The notes below the pieces were generated by a model. It searched no databases and was not told where the DNA came from. It was given only the letters and a program-made list of their open reading frames with translations. Below are positions 7,201 through 14,012 of a stretch of 14,012 bases of DNA, in pieces; position 1 is the stretch's first letter; each line of letters starts with the position of its first letter. This DNA is from Clostridia bacterium (lineage in GTDB: Bacteria; Bacillota; Clostridia; Christensenellales; UBA1242): NCBI GenBank assembly GCA_028694075.1, contig JAQUUD010000034.1:1-14012 (forward strand), written 5' to 3'. A program made the translations under genes and the position numbers.

Positions 7201-10200
7201 AACCAACATTTTCAGTTCCAACAATATTCCAAACCGTCGGCAAATAAATATTATATCCATTTCCATTAAATCCTGCTATTGCTTTATTTATTGGTTCAAA
7301 GGTGTTAGGAAGTGTTAAATCATTCATCAAAATATACCAACCATCTTCTTGCATATTCATTAAATCTGTATAATTATAAACTGGAACGCTATTATTTTCT
7401 GTTCCTGTTGAATATACATCAAAAACAAAGTGGGTTGACAAATCAAACACGCCTTCTTCAATTACATTATTAAATTTAGGCAAACCGTTAAGATAATAAA
7501 ATCCGCCACTATAAGTGAAATAATATAATGAACCTTCAAGAGGATTTATTTTAACCGGCGTTATTGAATATTGCGTATTATTATTACTGATTAATGAAGT
7601 AATTCTTAAATATTCATTTGTTACATTTACACCTGGTGTAAATTTCAATGAAGTAACATAATCACCGGCAATGCCAAATGTGCTTGCAACAATTCCAAAT
7701 TCTCCGCCATAAGTTAAAGTTGATTCAAATTCCTGCACCAAACTTGATGTTACAAGGTTATTGACATCATATTCAATGGTGAGTCCGTTAACAAATTTAA
7801 CTGCCAATTTATTTGTGTTGCCGATTGCAGTTCTGATAATGCCTGTATTGCCGTTTTCAATTACAGTATAACCTTGATAATTTGCAATGTCCTGAGCATT
7901 TAAATTTAGTGAATTGATGTTTTCAGTTAAAATTACATAATCCACAACCACTAAATTAAGTTCGCTCGCTTCGCTTGCATAATAAATTCCGTCCAACATA
8001 TTTTCACCGTATGTTGAAATTGTAATGCCGAAACCTTCCTGCCCTGATGTATAATAAACATCAGAAGCAATATTTAAGTAATAAATTCCGTTAACTTTGG
8101 TTATTGTTGCATAACCAGAACTTATTTCAACTTTGACTTGTTCTTCGGTAAAACCGTAAATATTTAAATCAAGTTCATAAGACAAACCTTTTGCAACATA
8201 ATACTTATCATTAATTTCAGACCTGCCCACAATTGAGAAAGAAACCGTATCTTTTATAACAACACTTATGGTATGAGTTTGCTGAGATTGTATTATCTCT
8301 TGATTATTTTCAGAAAGTTTTATTGCAGAAACAACAATCTCGGAAATGCTATCCACAGGGGCTAATGATGTTGTTGTATATTTTATATATATTTTTGCCG
8401 AAGTTAAAGCAACTGCTTGATCTTTAATTATACTAGCCGGAATTTTAACGCCTGTTTCGGTATATTCCACACCGTAAACTGTTTCAAGTCTGTTTTGACT
8501 ATTAAGTTTAACCACTTCAAAAATAAGTGCGTTGCCATTTTGATAATTAGTGCTTGAATTATCTATTTTAATATAATCATATTCAGCAAAATAAGGATAA
8601 ATATCCAACGAAAGCAAACTTGTTGCACCAGCCGAAACATAATTTTCTTCATTTAGCGAAAAATCAAAAACTGTTGAAATATTGTAATAATTTTTTATTA
8701 AAATGTTCGCGACCTGCTGTTTTTCAATATACACAATAATTGTTTGGGTAACACCGTTATCGGCTGTTAGATTAATATAATATGTTCCGGTATAATCAAA
8801 ATCAGAAAGTGCATATTTTTCATAATTAAACTGCAAATGAAATTTTCCAACAGTGCCGGTATATTTATATAAATCATCGTTTGGCAAATATTCATAACCT
8901 TCACTGTCTAAGACAATGAAATAATCAGCATTTCCGTTTTCATCTTCATTTATTTTAATGCTTGAAATTTTTATGGTGTCATTTTCAAAATCAGTGATTT
9001 GATTAACATCAATAACAATAACATCAAGCGGTTCAGCCATAATGTCTGAAAAACCAACATTAATTCTCTCTGTTCCCCGTTTGGCAATTGAAATAACATT
9101 GATTTCATTTTCTGTTTCAGTAATTAAATATTCAAATTCATTATGCTCGCCATCAGACTGCATATAAACTTGTCCGACAATATTCAAATTCAAAATAAAC
9201 TTAGGCAAAAATTTTATTGTATTCGTTGAATTGGATTCTGTCAAGTTACTAACTCTTAAAATAATGCTATTCCCCGCCGTTAATATTTCAACATATTGAT
9301 TGGTTTCGTTAATAACAAAATTTATTCCAGCCGAATTGTTGGCTTTGGTTTCAATCCAAACAATCTGCTGGTAATTATCTCTAGTTTCAATGGCAGAGTG
9401 ATTAAATTCAAAATGAAGTTCCACCGGCAAATTTTCATATACAACAATAACTGAATTTCCTGATAAATTGTAATTATCTGCTTTAATTTCAAAACTGTCA
9501 AAAGCATTGGTAACGACAATATAAACATAAGTTTCACTTTTATCTGAGTTCAAAAGGCTTTTTACCAAAATTTTCACTGTGCCCGTGCCATATAAGAAAA
9601 CATTTCCATTTGCGTCAAAATTCAATATATCTTGATTAAAAGAAGTCAATGTAAGGCTGTTTGAATTTACAAACACAAACGGATTTTGCCTGTTAAAGTT
9701 TAGGTTATCTATGAAACTTTGTTCGGTTCCTTGAACTGCATTATAATAAAACATATAGGCAACTTTGTTATCAAATTGCGAATCTGCAGTTGCCAGTTTG
9801 CCCGCGCCAAGTTCATAATCAGAAACAATCTCACTTACAGCAAGTTCTTTATCATCTAATCTAAATAAACTGAAATATTGATCACTATCACTATATTTTA
9901 TATTCAAGTAAGTAAATCCGCTGTAATAAAAAGCCATTGGATAAACTTTTTCATCGATATCAATTGTGTAATAATAATAAGCGTGATTATCTCCAAAGTC
10001 ATATACCTGTTCATTTATTAAACTGGTTTCATTCCCTGATATTGCACCAACATGCCCTGCAACACTATGCGCCGTTATCATATATTTGAAACTGCCTGAA
10101 AAAATTGCTTGAACTGTGCAGTTTGTGATAAAAGTATAATTCAATGCGTCTTCTAAAACTGTAAAACCAATAACTTTGTTATCACGCCCTGCAATTCCGC

Positions 10201-13200
10201 CAACATAATCATAACCGTTAACGAAAGCCCGTGAAATGCAATTTGAAATATACGAATAATTATCTCCTGCAATTCCGCCAACGAACTGCCCACCTGTATA
10301 AGTGCTTTCACTGTTTTGATACCTTGCTGAAATGATATTCCCACTAACAAGCAAATTGTCTATCACTGAATTGTCAAAGCCATAAATATCAATTTGGGCA
10401 TCAGTATTAACGCCGGCTAATCCGCCAGTTGAATTTACGCCGGTTGATGAAATGTTTACTATTGCACCATAAATTGACTGATTATAAAAATTAAAGCCAG
10501 AATCTTCACGCATAATTACTGCTTTGTTTTCACCAGCAATACCGCCCGCGAACACATTTCTTGAATATCCCTCATATTTCACTTCAAACAAACCTGTTTG
10601 ATTTATTGCGGTGTGATTGGAATTACTGCTGTCCACTTTATTTATTATAAGTCCATAATTTATGCCGACCATTCCACCAACGCAAATAAATGAAGAGTTA
10701 TTTACATCATTTCTGTTTTCAACTATTATAAAAGTGCTTTTTAAAATGACACTTACATTTTCAATTGTTCCTTTATTTTCGCCTGCAATTAAACCCGCAT
10801 AAAAATTGTTGCCTGTTGAACGATTAATATTAATAAGCCCTTCTATAACGAGATTGCTTATTTCTGCAGACTGAGATAGTTTACTAAATAATCCCACATA
10901 AGTGCTGGAACTTTCAGTATAATAAGCGTTAATTCTGATATTAATCAACCACGCAGAAGCACTTGCACCAGTTATTGAGCCCTTAAATTCACCCAAAGCA
11001 GGTATTATTACATTATCGAAATCCAGCGTTGTCGTTATTTTGAAATGTTTAGACAGCGAATCACTGTTTTGCATTATTTGAACAAATTCCTGTGCTGTAT
11101 TAATTATAAGCGGATTGTCTTTATCTGTACCATCAGAAACACGCACTTCAATGCCCGTTTTATAAGTTGGAGTTGTTTCATCAATATACGAAGACAGCGG
11201 AATGAAATACACTGTTCCATAACCAGTGCCAGTTCCGTTATATCTTATGCTGACTTGAGTAAAAGTCGGGTTTATATAAATTGAAATAAGGCTTTCGCTT
11301 GTTGTTCCTTTCGGAACAAAAATCACATTAAATTCTTGACAATTAGACAGCGGATTTATAAATGTGTTGAAAATATATTCTGGATTTGCATCTGAAAGAT
11401 AAACTTCATCGGTATAATTATAAAATCCAACCGAATACAATGGCACATAATCTAAAATTGAAATGTTTAATATTGCAGTTTTGCTTAAATTATATTCTGA
11501 AATAGTAAAGGCAAGCCAGAAAGTTGAATTTGCGTTTGCGTATAAATCATCGCAAATAAGTTCTAAATGATTTCCGGTTATTTGATATTTCCCAAAGTTT
11601 TCAATTGTTCCGTTTGCAATATAAGTTCCGGTTGCAACGGAAGAAGAAAGTTCCTCTGGAACTCCCAGTTCAGTTGTCCATAAAATTTTGTCTTGGAAAT
11701 ATAAGAACAAATCATCAATTATTGTGTTATCGTGAAGCACTGCCTTTAAATCAATATCAATTTTGGCATAACCACGCTCTGTATATTTATAACCCACATC
11801 ACTGCTTTTGAAAACAGTTGCCGTTGTCGTTTTATTAGAATCCTCAATAAAATCAAATGATTTTACAGGATAATAAATATCTAAATCTAAATTAAATTCA
11901 ATAATCTCATCAGCAGTAATAAGTTCAAAATTCTCGGCTTTTAACAACACCAAAGTAATTTTTAAATTTACCTGTCCCGCTTTCTTAACAGTTAGCAAGA
12001 AAGTGTTCTTGTCAAAACCGATTATACTTGTATCGGAAATTTCAAAATCAACCAAATATAAAGTTGCGTTTGTCGGATTGGTTAGCATCTTTAAACTCAG
12101 ACTTAAAGGTGCTGGGTTTGCAACATTTTCTGGCGTATATTTAACTGCAAGATAAGAAATGTTACCATCATCATCAGTTTCCGCCAAAGATATTTCCCCA
12201 CTATTAATTATTGAAAGGCTTGCTGATGAAACCGTACTTTCAATTTTTATAGTTAAATTTACAGAAAGACCGTTCGGCAAAATAATTCTGACAACGCCCT
12301 GTCCAACACTTATTGGCGTTATTCTTATACTTTTCTCATTTATTAAAATCTGCTCAACCGTGAATAATAAATTTGAGTTATTAACATATTCAAAAGCGAA
12401 ATTGCCAATATAAGCAGTTGCTCTTTGAATCATAAGCCCTTCAAAAGTTTTTGCACCGTGCAAAACATTCAAAGATAAACTGCTAGCATAAGCGGAATTA
12501 ACTTCAAAACTTATTGCACCTTCTTCAATAACAATCGGTATATAATAAATAATTTCACTTTGCAAGTAATAAGAACTGTTTAAAACAAGTTTTATATATA
12601 ATTCTCCATTAAACTGTCTTTCGCCCAAGAGCGAAATAGGCGAATTTAAAAAATTATCAACGAAATCTGAATACTCAATGATGAAATCATTTGTTTTCAC
12701 TTGATTTTTATATCTAACGTTTACATATTCAGCCCAAGACTCAGTAAGTTCTTCATAATTATTTGTTACAAACGAGAATGAAATGCTGTCAAAAATCGAG
12801 TCTGACGAATAAACCGCCAAGTTTATGTTATATTCAGCTTCGCCATATCTGATATCATAAGTGTCATATAAATAAATCGGTGAATCAAAACTTGCTTTAT
12901 CATTCACACGAATGCTTGTTGGCACGCTTACCGTGTTAACAACAAAATCATAAACTATCTCATAACCCTCATACTCTTCATAACTGATTGAAATGTGCAA
13001 GGTGTCAAGCCCTAGTTCACGGGATTGCAAACTGAAAATATAACTATATAATGAAGTTGCTGGAAAGTCCTCAACTTCCGGACTTATTTGTGAAATCTCA
13101 GATTTTAACGCCACTGCATTAACAGTTACATTTGGTGATAAAATCTGCAATTCAATTGCTAAGTAAGAATAATCTGTATTGTTCGAAATTAATACTATTT

Positions 13201-14002
13201 CACTTTCCGCGTCAAGTTTTATAAATTCATTCGGCGAAAAATAATCATTAGTATATCCTCGTTTTATAATGTTGGAATCGCCCAAACTTATAGGTTCAAT
13301 CACATCAACTTGAAACACAACTGCTTCAATATTCGGGTGATTATCCAGCATTGCAGTCAGTTCAAAACTAAGGTCATTTACTGTTATTTGTCTGTCAGCA
13401 GAATTTAATACGACAAACAAATTTTCATCTTCAAGCACCGTGCTTGCACTTAAAATTTTTGTTTGAATTCCATTATCATCAAAATAATAACTTATGGTAT
13501 CACTTGAATTTTGCGGAGTAAATTCAAAATAATTTGTTTCAGAAAAGTTTAGTTCAAATCCGGCTTCTTTTATAACATAAGGTTTAATCGTATAAGGTTC
13601 ATTTTGTTCATTTTCAACTGTTCTGAGTTTAAAACTGGAAACAGGCTGATAAATTTTTGCATTAATTAAACAGGACTTAGAGCCTTCATACGAACTAATA
13701 TGTAAACTTTCTTCCCCAACTTTCAGTCCAACAACTTCAATTATAACTTTTCCTTTTTGAGAATAATCAATATCCGTAACTTCCACGCAGTTATTTTCGG
13801 CATTAATCGAAACTGAAAAACTCATATTTTCCAAATAATTTTCAAATGAAACTTCAAAAGAACTTGTACTTCCAACTTCAAGTTCAATGAAATCAACGGA
13901 CGACAAAAGCCGGACGCTGGCATAAGGGTCAGCGCACCCTGAAAGTGACATTGCGATTATTGCGATTATGAAACTCAAAATTATGCTCGAAATTTTTTTC
14001 AT
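4292..14002 (-). CDS. Giant surface lipoprotein with Ig-like modules and three GLUG beta-helix blocks (3236 aa)
   Basis: A very large exported protein (roughly 350 kDa from average residue mass), probably a cell-surface adhesin or stalk; no function is proven by the sequence. MKK plus a hydrophobic stretch ends in lipobox L20-S21-G22-C23, so signal peptidase II would cleave before Cys23 and lipid would anchor the N-terminus. Residues about 28-950 are tandem beta-rich Ig-like (BIG-type) modules; the first is at about 28-120. GLUG-type repeat blocks lie at about 960-1335, 2207-2600 and 2630-3170, with more Ig-like sequence at about 1425-2200. The C-terminal 65 or so residues hold no LPXTG motif, hydrophobic anchor or other sorting signal. 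No enzyme motif was seen. Cysteines are few and fall mostly in beta-helix turns. ATG at 14002 is preceded by AGGA with a six-base gap, so the start is secure. The promoter lies beyond the window. One uninterrupted frame shows no frameshift or decay. Confidence 0.9.
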   Translation of the reverse strand: MKKISSIILSFIIAIIAMSLSGCADPYASVRLLSSVDFIELEVGSTSSFEVSFENYLENMSFSVSINAENNCVEVTDIDYSQKGKVIIEVVGLKVGEESLHISSYEGSKSCLINAKIYQPVSSFKLRTVENEQNEPYTIKPYVIKEAGFELNFSETNYFEFTPQNSSDTISYYFDDNGIQTKILSASTVLEDENLFVVLNSADRQITVNDLSFELTAMLDNHPNIEAVVFQVDVIEPISLGDSNIIKRGYTNDYFSPNEFIKLDAESEIVLISNNTDYSYLAIELQILSPNVTVNAVALKSEISQISPEVEDFPATSLYSYIFSLQSRELGLDTLHISISYEEYEGYEIVYDFVVNTVSVPTSIRVNDKASFDSPIYLYDTYDIRYGEAEYNINLAVYSSDSIFDSISFSFVTNNYEELTESWAEYVNVRYKNQVKTNDFIIEYSDFVDNFLNSPISLLGERQFNGELYIKLVLNSSYYLQSEIIYYIPIVIEEGAISFEVNSAYASSLSLNVLHGAKTFEGLMIQRATAYIGNFAFEYVNNSNLLFTVEQILINEKSIRITPISVGQGVVRIILPNGLSVNLTIKIESTVSSASLSIINSGEISLAETDDDGNISYLAVKYTPENVANPAPLSLSLKMLTNPTNATLYLVDFEISDTSIIGFDKNTFLLTVKKAGQVNLKITLVLLKAENFELITADEIIEFNLDLDIYYPVKSFDFIEDSNKTTTATVFKSSDVGYKYTERGYAKIDIDLKAVLHDNTIIDDLFLYFQDKILWTTELGVPEELSSSVATGTYIANGTIENFGKYQITGNHLELICDDLYANANSTFWLAFTISEYNLSKTAILNISILDYVPLYSVGFYNYTDEVYLSDANPEYIFNTFINPLSNCQEFNVIFVPKGTTSESLISIYINPTFTQVSIRYNGTGTGYGTVYFIPLSSYIDETTPTYKTGIEVRVSDGTDKDNPLIINTAQEFVQIMQNSDSLSKHFKITTTLDFDNVIIPALGEFKGSITGASASAWLINIRINAYYTESSSTYVGLFSKLSQSAEISNLVIEGLININRSTGNNFYAGLIAGENKGTIENVSVILKSTFIIVENRNDVNNSSFICVGGMVGINYGLIINKVDSSNSNHTAINQTGLFEVKYEGYSRNVFAGGIAGENKAVIMREDSGFNFYNQSIYGAIVNISSTGVNSTGGLAGVNTDAQIDIYGFDNSVIDNLLVSGNIISARYQNSESTYTGGQFVGGIAGDNYSYISNCISRAFVNGYDYVGGIAGRDNKVIGFTVLEDALNYTFITNCTVQAIFSGSFKYMITAHSVAGHVGAISGNETSLINEQVYDFGDNHAYYYYTIDIDEKVYPMAFYYSGFTYLNIKYSDSDQYFSLFRLDDKELAVSEIVSDYELGAGKLATADSQFDNKVAYMFYYNAVQGTEQSFIDNLNFNRQNPFVFVNSNSLTLTSFNQDILNFDANGNVFLYGTGTVKILVKSLLNSDKSETYVYIVVTNAFDSFEIKADNYNLSGNSVIVVYENLPVELHFEFNHSAIETRDNYQQIVWIETKANNSAGINFVINETNQYVEILTAGNSIILRVSNLTESNSTNTIKFLPKFILNLNIVGQVYMQSDGEHNEFEYLITETENEINVISIAKRGTERINVGFSDIMAEPLDVIVIDVNQITDFENDTIKISSIKINEDENGNADYFIVLDSEGYEYLPNDDLYKYTGTVGKFHLQFNYEKYALSDFDYTGTYYINLTADNGVTQTIIVYIEKQQVANILIKNYYNISTVFDFSLNEENYVSAGATSLLSLDIYPYFAEYDYIKIDNSSTNYQNGNALIFEVVKLNSQNRLETVYGVEYTETGVKIPASIIKDQAVALTSAKIYIKYTTTSLAPVDSISEIVVSAIKLSENNQEIIQSQQTHTISVVIKDTVSFSIVGRSEINDKYYVAKGLSYELDLNIYGFTEEQVKVEISSGYATITKVNGIYYLNIASDVYYTSGQEGFGITISTYGENMLDGIYYASEASELNLVVVDYVILTENINSLNLNAQDIANYQGYTVIENGNTGIIRTAIGNTNKLAVKFVNGLTIEYDVNNLVTSSLVQEFESTLTYGGEFGIVASTFGIAGDYVTSLKFTPGVNVTNEYLRITSLISNNNTQYSITPVKINPLEGSLYYFTYSGGFYYLNGLPKFNNVIEEGVFDLSTHFVFDVYSTGTENNSVPVYNYTDLMNMQEDGWYILMNDLTLPNTFEPINKAIAGFNGNGYNIYLPTVWNIVGTENVGLFGDVLAGTVLKNITVRIAVSTRVEISSASAINFGFIAGYNNGSITNCAVICESLVIATVSVSGQSSTVTENYIAGFVGHNRGYITNSQVEIVLVATANVAGFVGINEKYISSSYVTNSRIVNRSGDISNHTAGFVIKNGVSITTDAHISTSYVSGAFNETTIYSRGTEKIISSDTQVSGFVYDNFSKISDCYSNIPIYSNSHRTGFVFNNAGLIQNTYSTTTFGQSGQTAYGYIVNNEIQTNQGVVENSIYLLGTINSTVNRTSVSGVSYLSEAEFAYASFFDSFIISSASHKTESVWFYPSRNSEIEFVKFGEHQRFIYGKLELVAPNIKSDSKKSLDPANITVDPTTGETTYVYIETGQTEGSLFNPFTISSAKDFESIVLISSNKNINSNYFRIVSLIDYEAENIVASKIYKTVFKGDLEGNNMTIAGFVIDTKESLVNGGLFAKVGSGSTGEGCIKNLNLKPKYINMPNTSNVGTLAGSLESGKLYNVKVNGFGYSLTEGLVIIGHYCVGGVVGVASNNFTIKNISSSMSARASYTSRATTNIVGIYTTKKTTSVSYAGAILGVANNAGSISYAEVDNKIASMAEIAGLMFGKIGTNISVGIIDIVLNENQFVRATAYGGIIAGENSGTISSVNISGITASNFFRTSPILPTAVGGVVGLMYNGTLQDIVCSVDLGWATNSPVITGGIVGEMLGGNLINATFGGIININANAGDVPTTGVTAGGIVGKITYQPTVTLSSTLTASNSVLKNCVTSDDCEINVATDSVYKIYVGGLVGKIINTYKTYEDYVKSAYDNVLNGCVNMADININATIFNGTMFTYVGGLIGGVFADTGENYKGEIIIYDDVTEQEIYNLFESYSDSHIYVNIKDMKNNGIVTLRYGGILGFGYAVSQATEITGTPSTYFGYGRMLELAERASTDPYYSGHYSYDDEGIPTEIPNMQDSEYLTISISLDNQNNAFIEQNN
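4493..6115 (-). repeat. GLUG beta-helix block 3 of the giant lipoprotein (residues about 2630-3170)
   Basis: The lead-in SLFNPFTISSAKDF parallels that of block 1. Units include GGLFAKVGSG, VGTLAGSLES, VGGVVGVASN, AGAILGVANN, AGLMFGKIGT, YGGIIAGENS, VGGVVGLMYN, TGGIVGEMLG, AGGIVGKITY, VGGLVGKIIN, VGGLIGGVFA and YGGILGFGYA. It is the longest block and extends nearly to the C-terminus, which would place a beta-helix at the tip farthest from the lipid anchor (inference). Confidence 0.82.
6203..7384 (-). repeat. GLUG beta-helix block 2 of the giant lipoprotein (residues about 2207-2600)
   Basis: The lead-in is VPVYNYTDLMNM followed by IAGFNGNGYNIYLP, the usual 'F.GnGy.I' element before GLUG units. 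Units follow as VGLFGDVLAG, FGFIAGYNNG, AGFVGHNRGY, AGFVGINEKY, AGFVIKNGVS, SGFVYDNFSK, TGFVFNNAGL and YGYIVNNEIQ. It closes with a W-containing stretch (about 2540-2600) resembling the C-cap after GLUG arrays. In this block the common second Gly is replaced by Phe in most units (AGFVG rather than GGIAG), so it has diverged as a group from blocks 1 and 3. Confidence 0.82.
9998..11125 (-). repeat. GLUG beta-helix block 1 of the giant lipoprotein (residues about 960-1335)
   Basis: The block opens with a typical lead-in strand (NPLIINTAQEF) and a segment leading to VGLFSKL. It continues with GLUG units AGLIAGENKG, VGGMVGINYG, AGGIAGENKA, GGLAGVNTDA, VGGIAGDNYS and VGGIAGRDNK, ending in SVAGHVGAISGNE. 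Units are about 20-45 residues apart, and each is followed by a hydrophobic strand such as ISNCISRAFV. GLUG repeats are known from bacterial surface proteins and are predicted to stack as a right-handed beta-helix. Confidence 0.85.
10188..10282 (-). repeat. Exact 17-bp direct repeat encoding adjacent GLUG units
   Basis: CCTGCAATTCCGCCAAC occurs at 10188-10204 and again at 10266-10282, exactly 78 bases (26 codons) apart and in the same frame. It encodes the repeated VGGIAG core of two neighbouring GLUG units. DNA-level identity here, when most other units have diverged, suggests a recent duplication or gene conversion between units. Confidence 0.85.
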
Positions 14003-14012
14003 TAAAGTTCCT

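Noticed and set aside
4493..11125. Periodic CCGCCAAC-like motifs resembling a CRISPR or tandem DNA repeat array
   Set aside because: Spacing varies, the motifs are in frame, and they encode the VGG core of protein repeats. There are no conserved DNA repeats with unique spacers.

Overview
The window is AT-rich and carries a Gram-positive-style gene set. It has an HrcA/CIRCE heat-shock circuit, a single ribosomal protein gene behind a firmicute-type L19 leader RNA, AGGAGG-like ribosome binding sites, T-tailed hairpin terminators and a very large N-terminally lipidated surface protein. This suggests a low-GC, host-associated or uncultured member of the Firmicutes (Clostridia/Bacilli-like). The phylum is an inference from gene content and composition. 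Nothing in the genes points to a non-standard genetic code: Trp is encoded by TGG where I checked, and the stops I read are TAA.

Left part (1-1712): a divergent pair. hrcA runs leftwards and is cut by the window edge. It is preceded by a TTGACA promoter whose -10 region abuts and slightly overlaps a degenerate CIRCE operator, so it is probably autorepressed. rplS (ribosomal protein L19) runs rightwards from its own TTGAAA/TATTAT promoter. Between that promoter and the GTG start lies a compact stem-loop matching the L19 autoregulatory leader, and a strong hairpin terminator follows the gene.

Middle (1713-4291): a convergent intergenic region with a second hairpin terminator facing the minus-strand genes. 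Then come a phosphohexomutase (phosphoglucomutase/phosphomannomutase type) with an odd Tyr-rich catalytic loop, and a 203-residue membrane-anchored extracellular protein of unknown function with its own likely promoter.

Right part (4292-14002): one 3236-codon minus-strand gene fills about 70% of the window. It encodes a giant lipoprotein with lipobox Cys23, a long N-terminal stretch of Ig-like beta-sandwich modules, and three separate blocks of GLUG-type beta-helix repeats. The last block runs almost to the C-terminus, and there is no LPXTG or other C-terminal anchor. The likely role is a long surface stalk or adhesin held by its N-terminal lipid.

Transcription order on the minus strand is giant lipoprotein, small anchored protein, phosphohexomutase. 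The first two are plausibly co-expressed cell-surface proteins. A link of the mutase to surface glycan supply is only positional.
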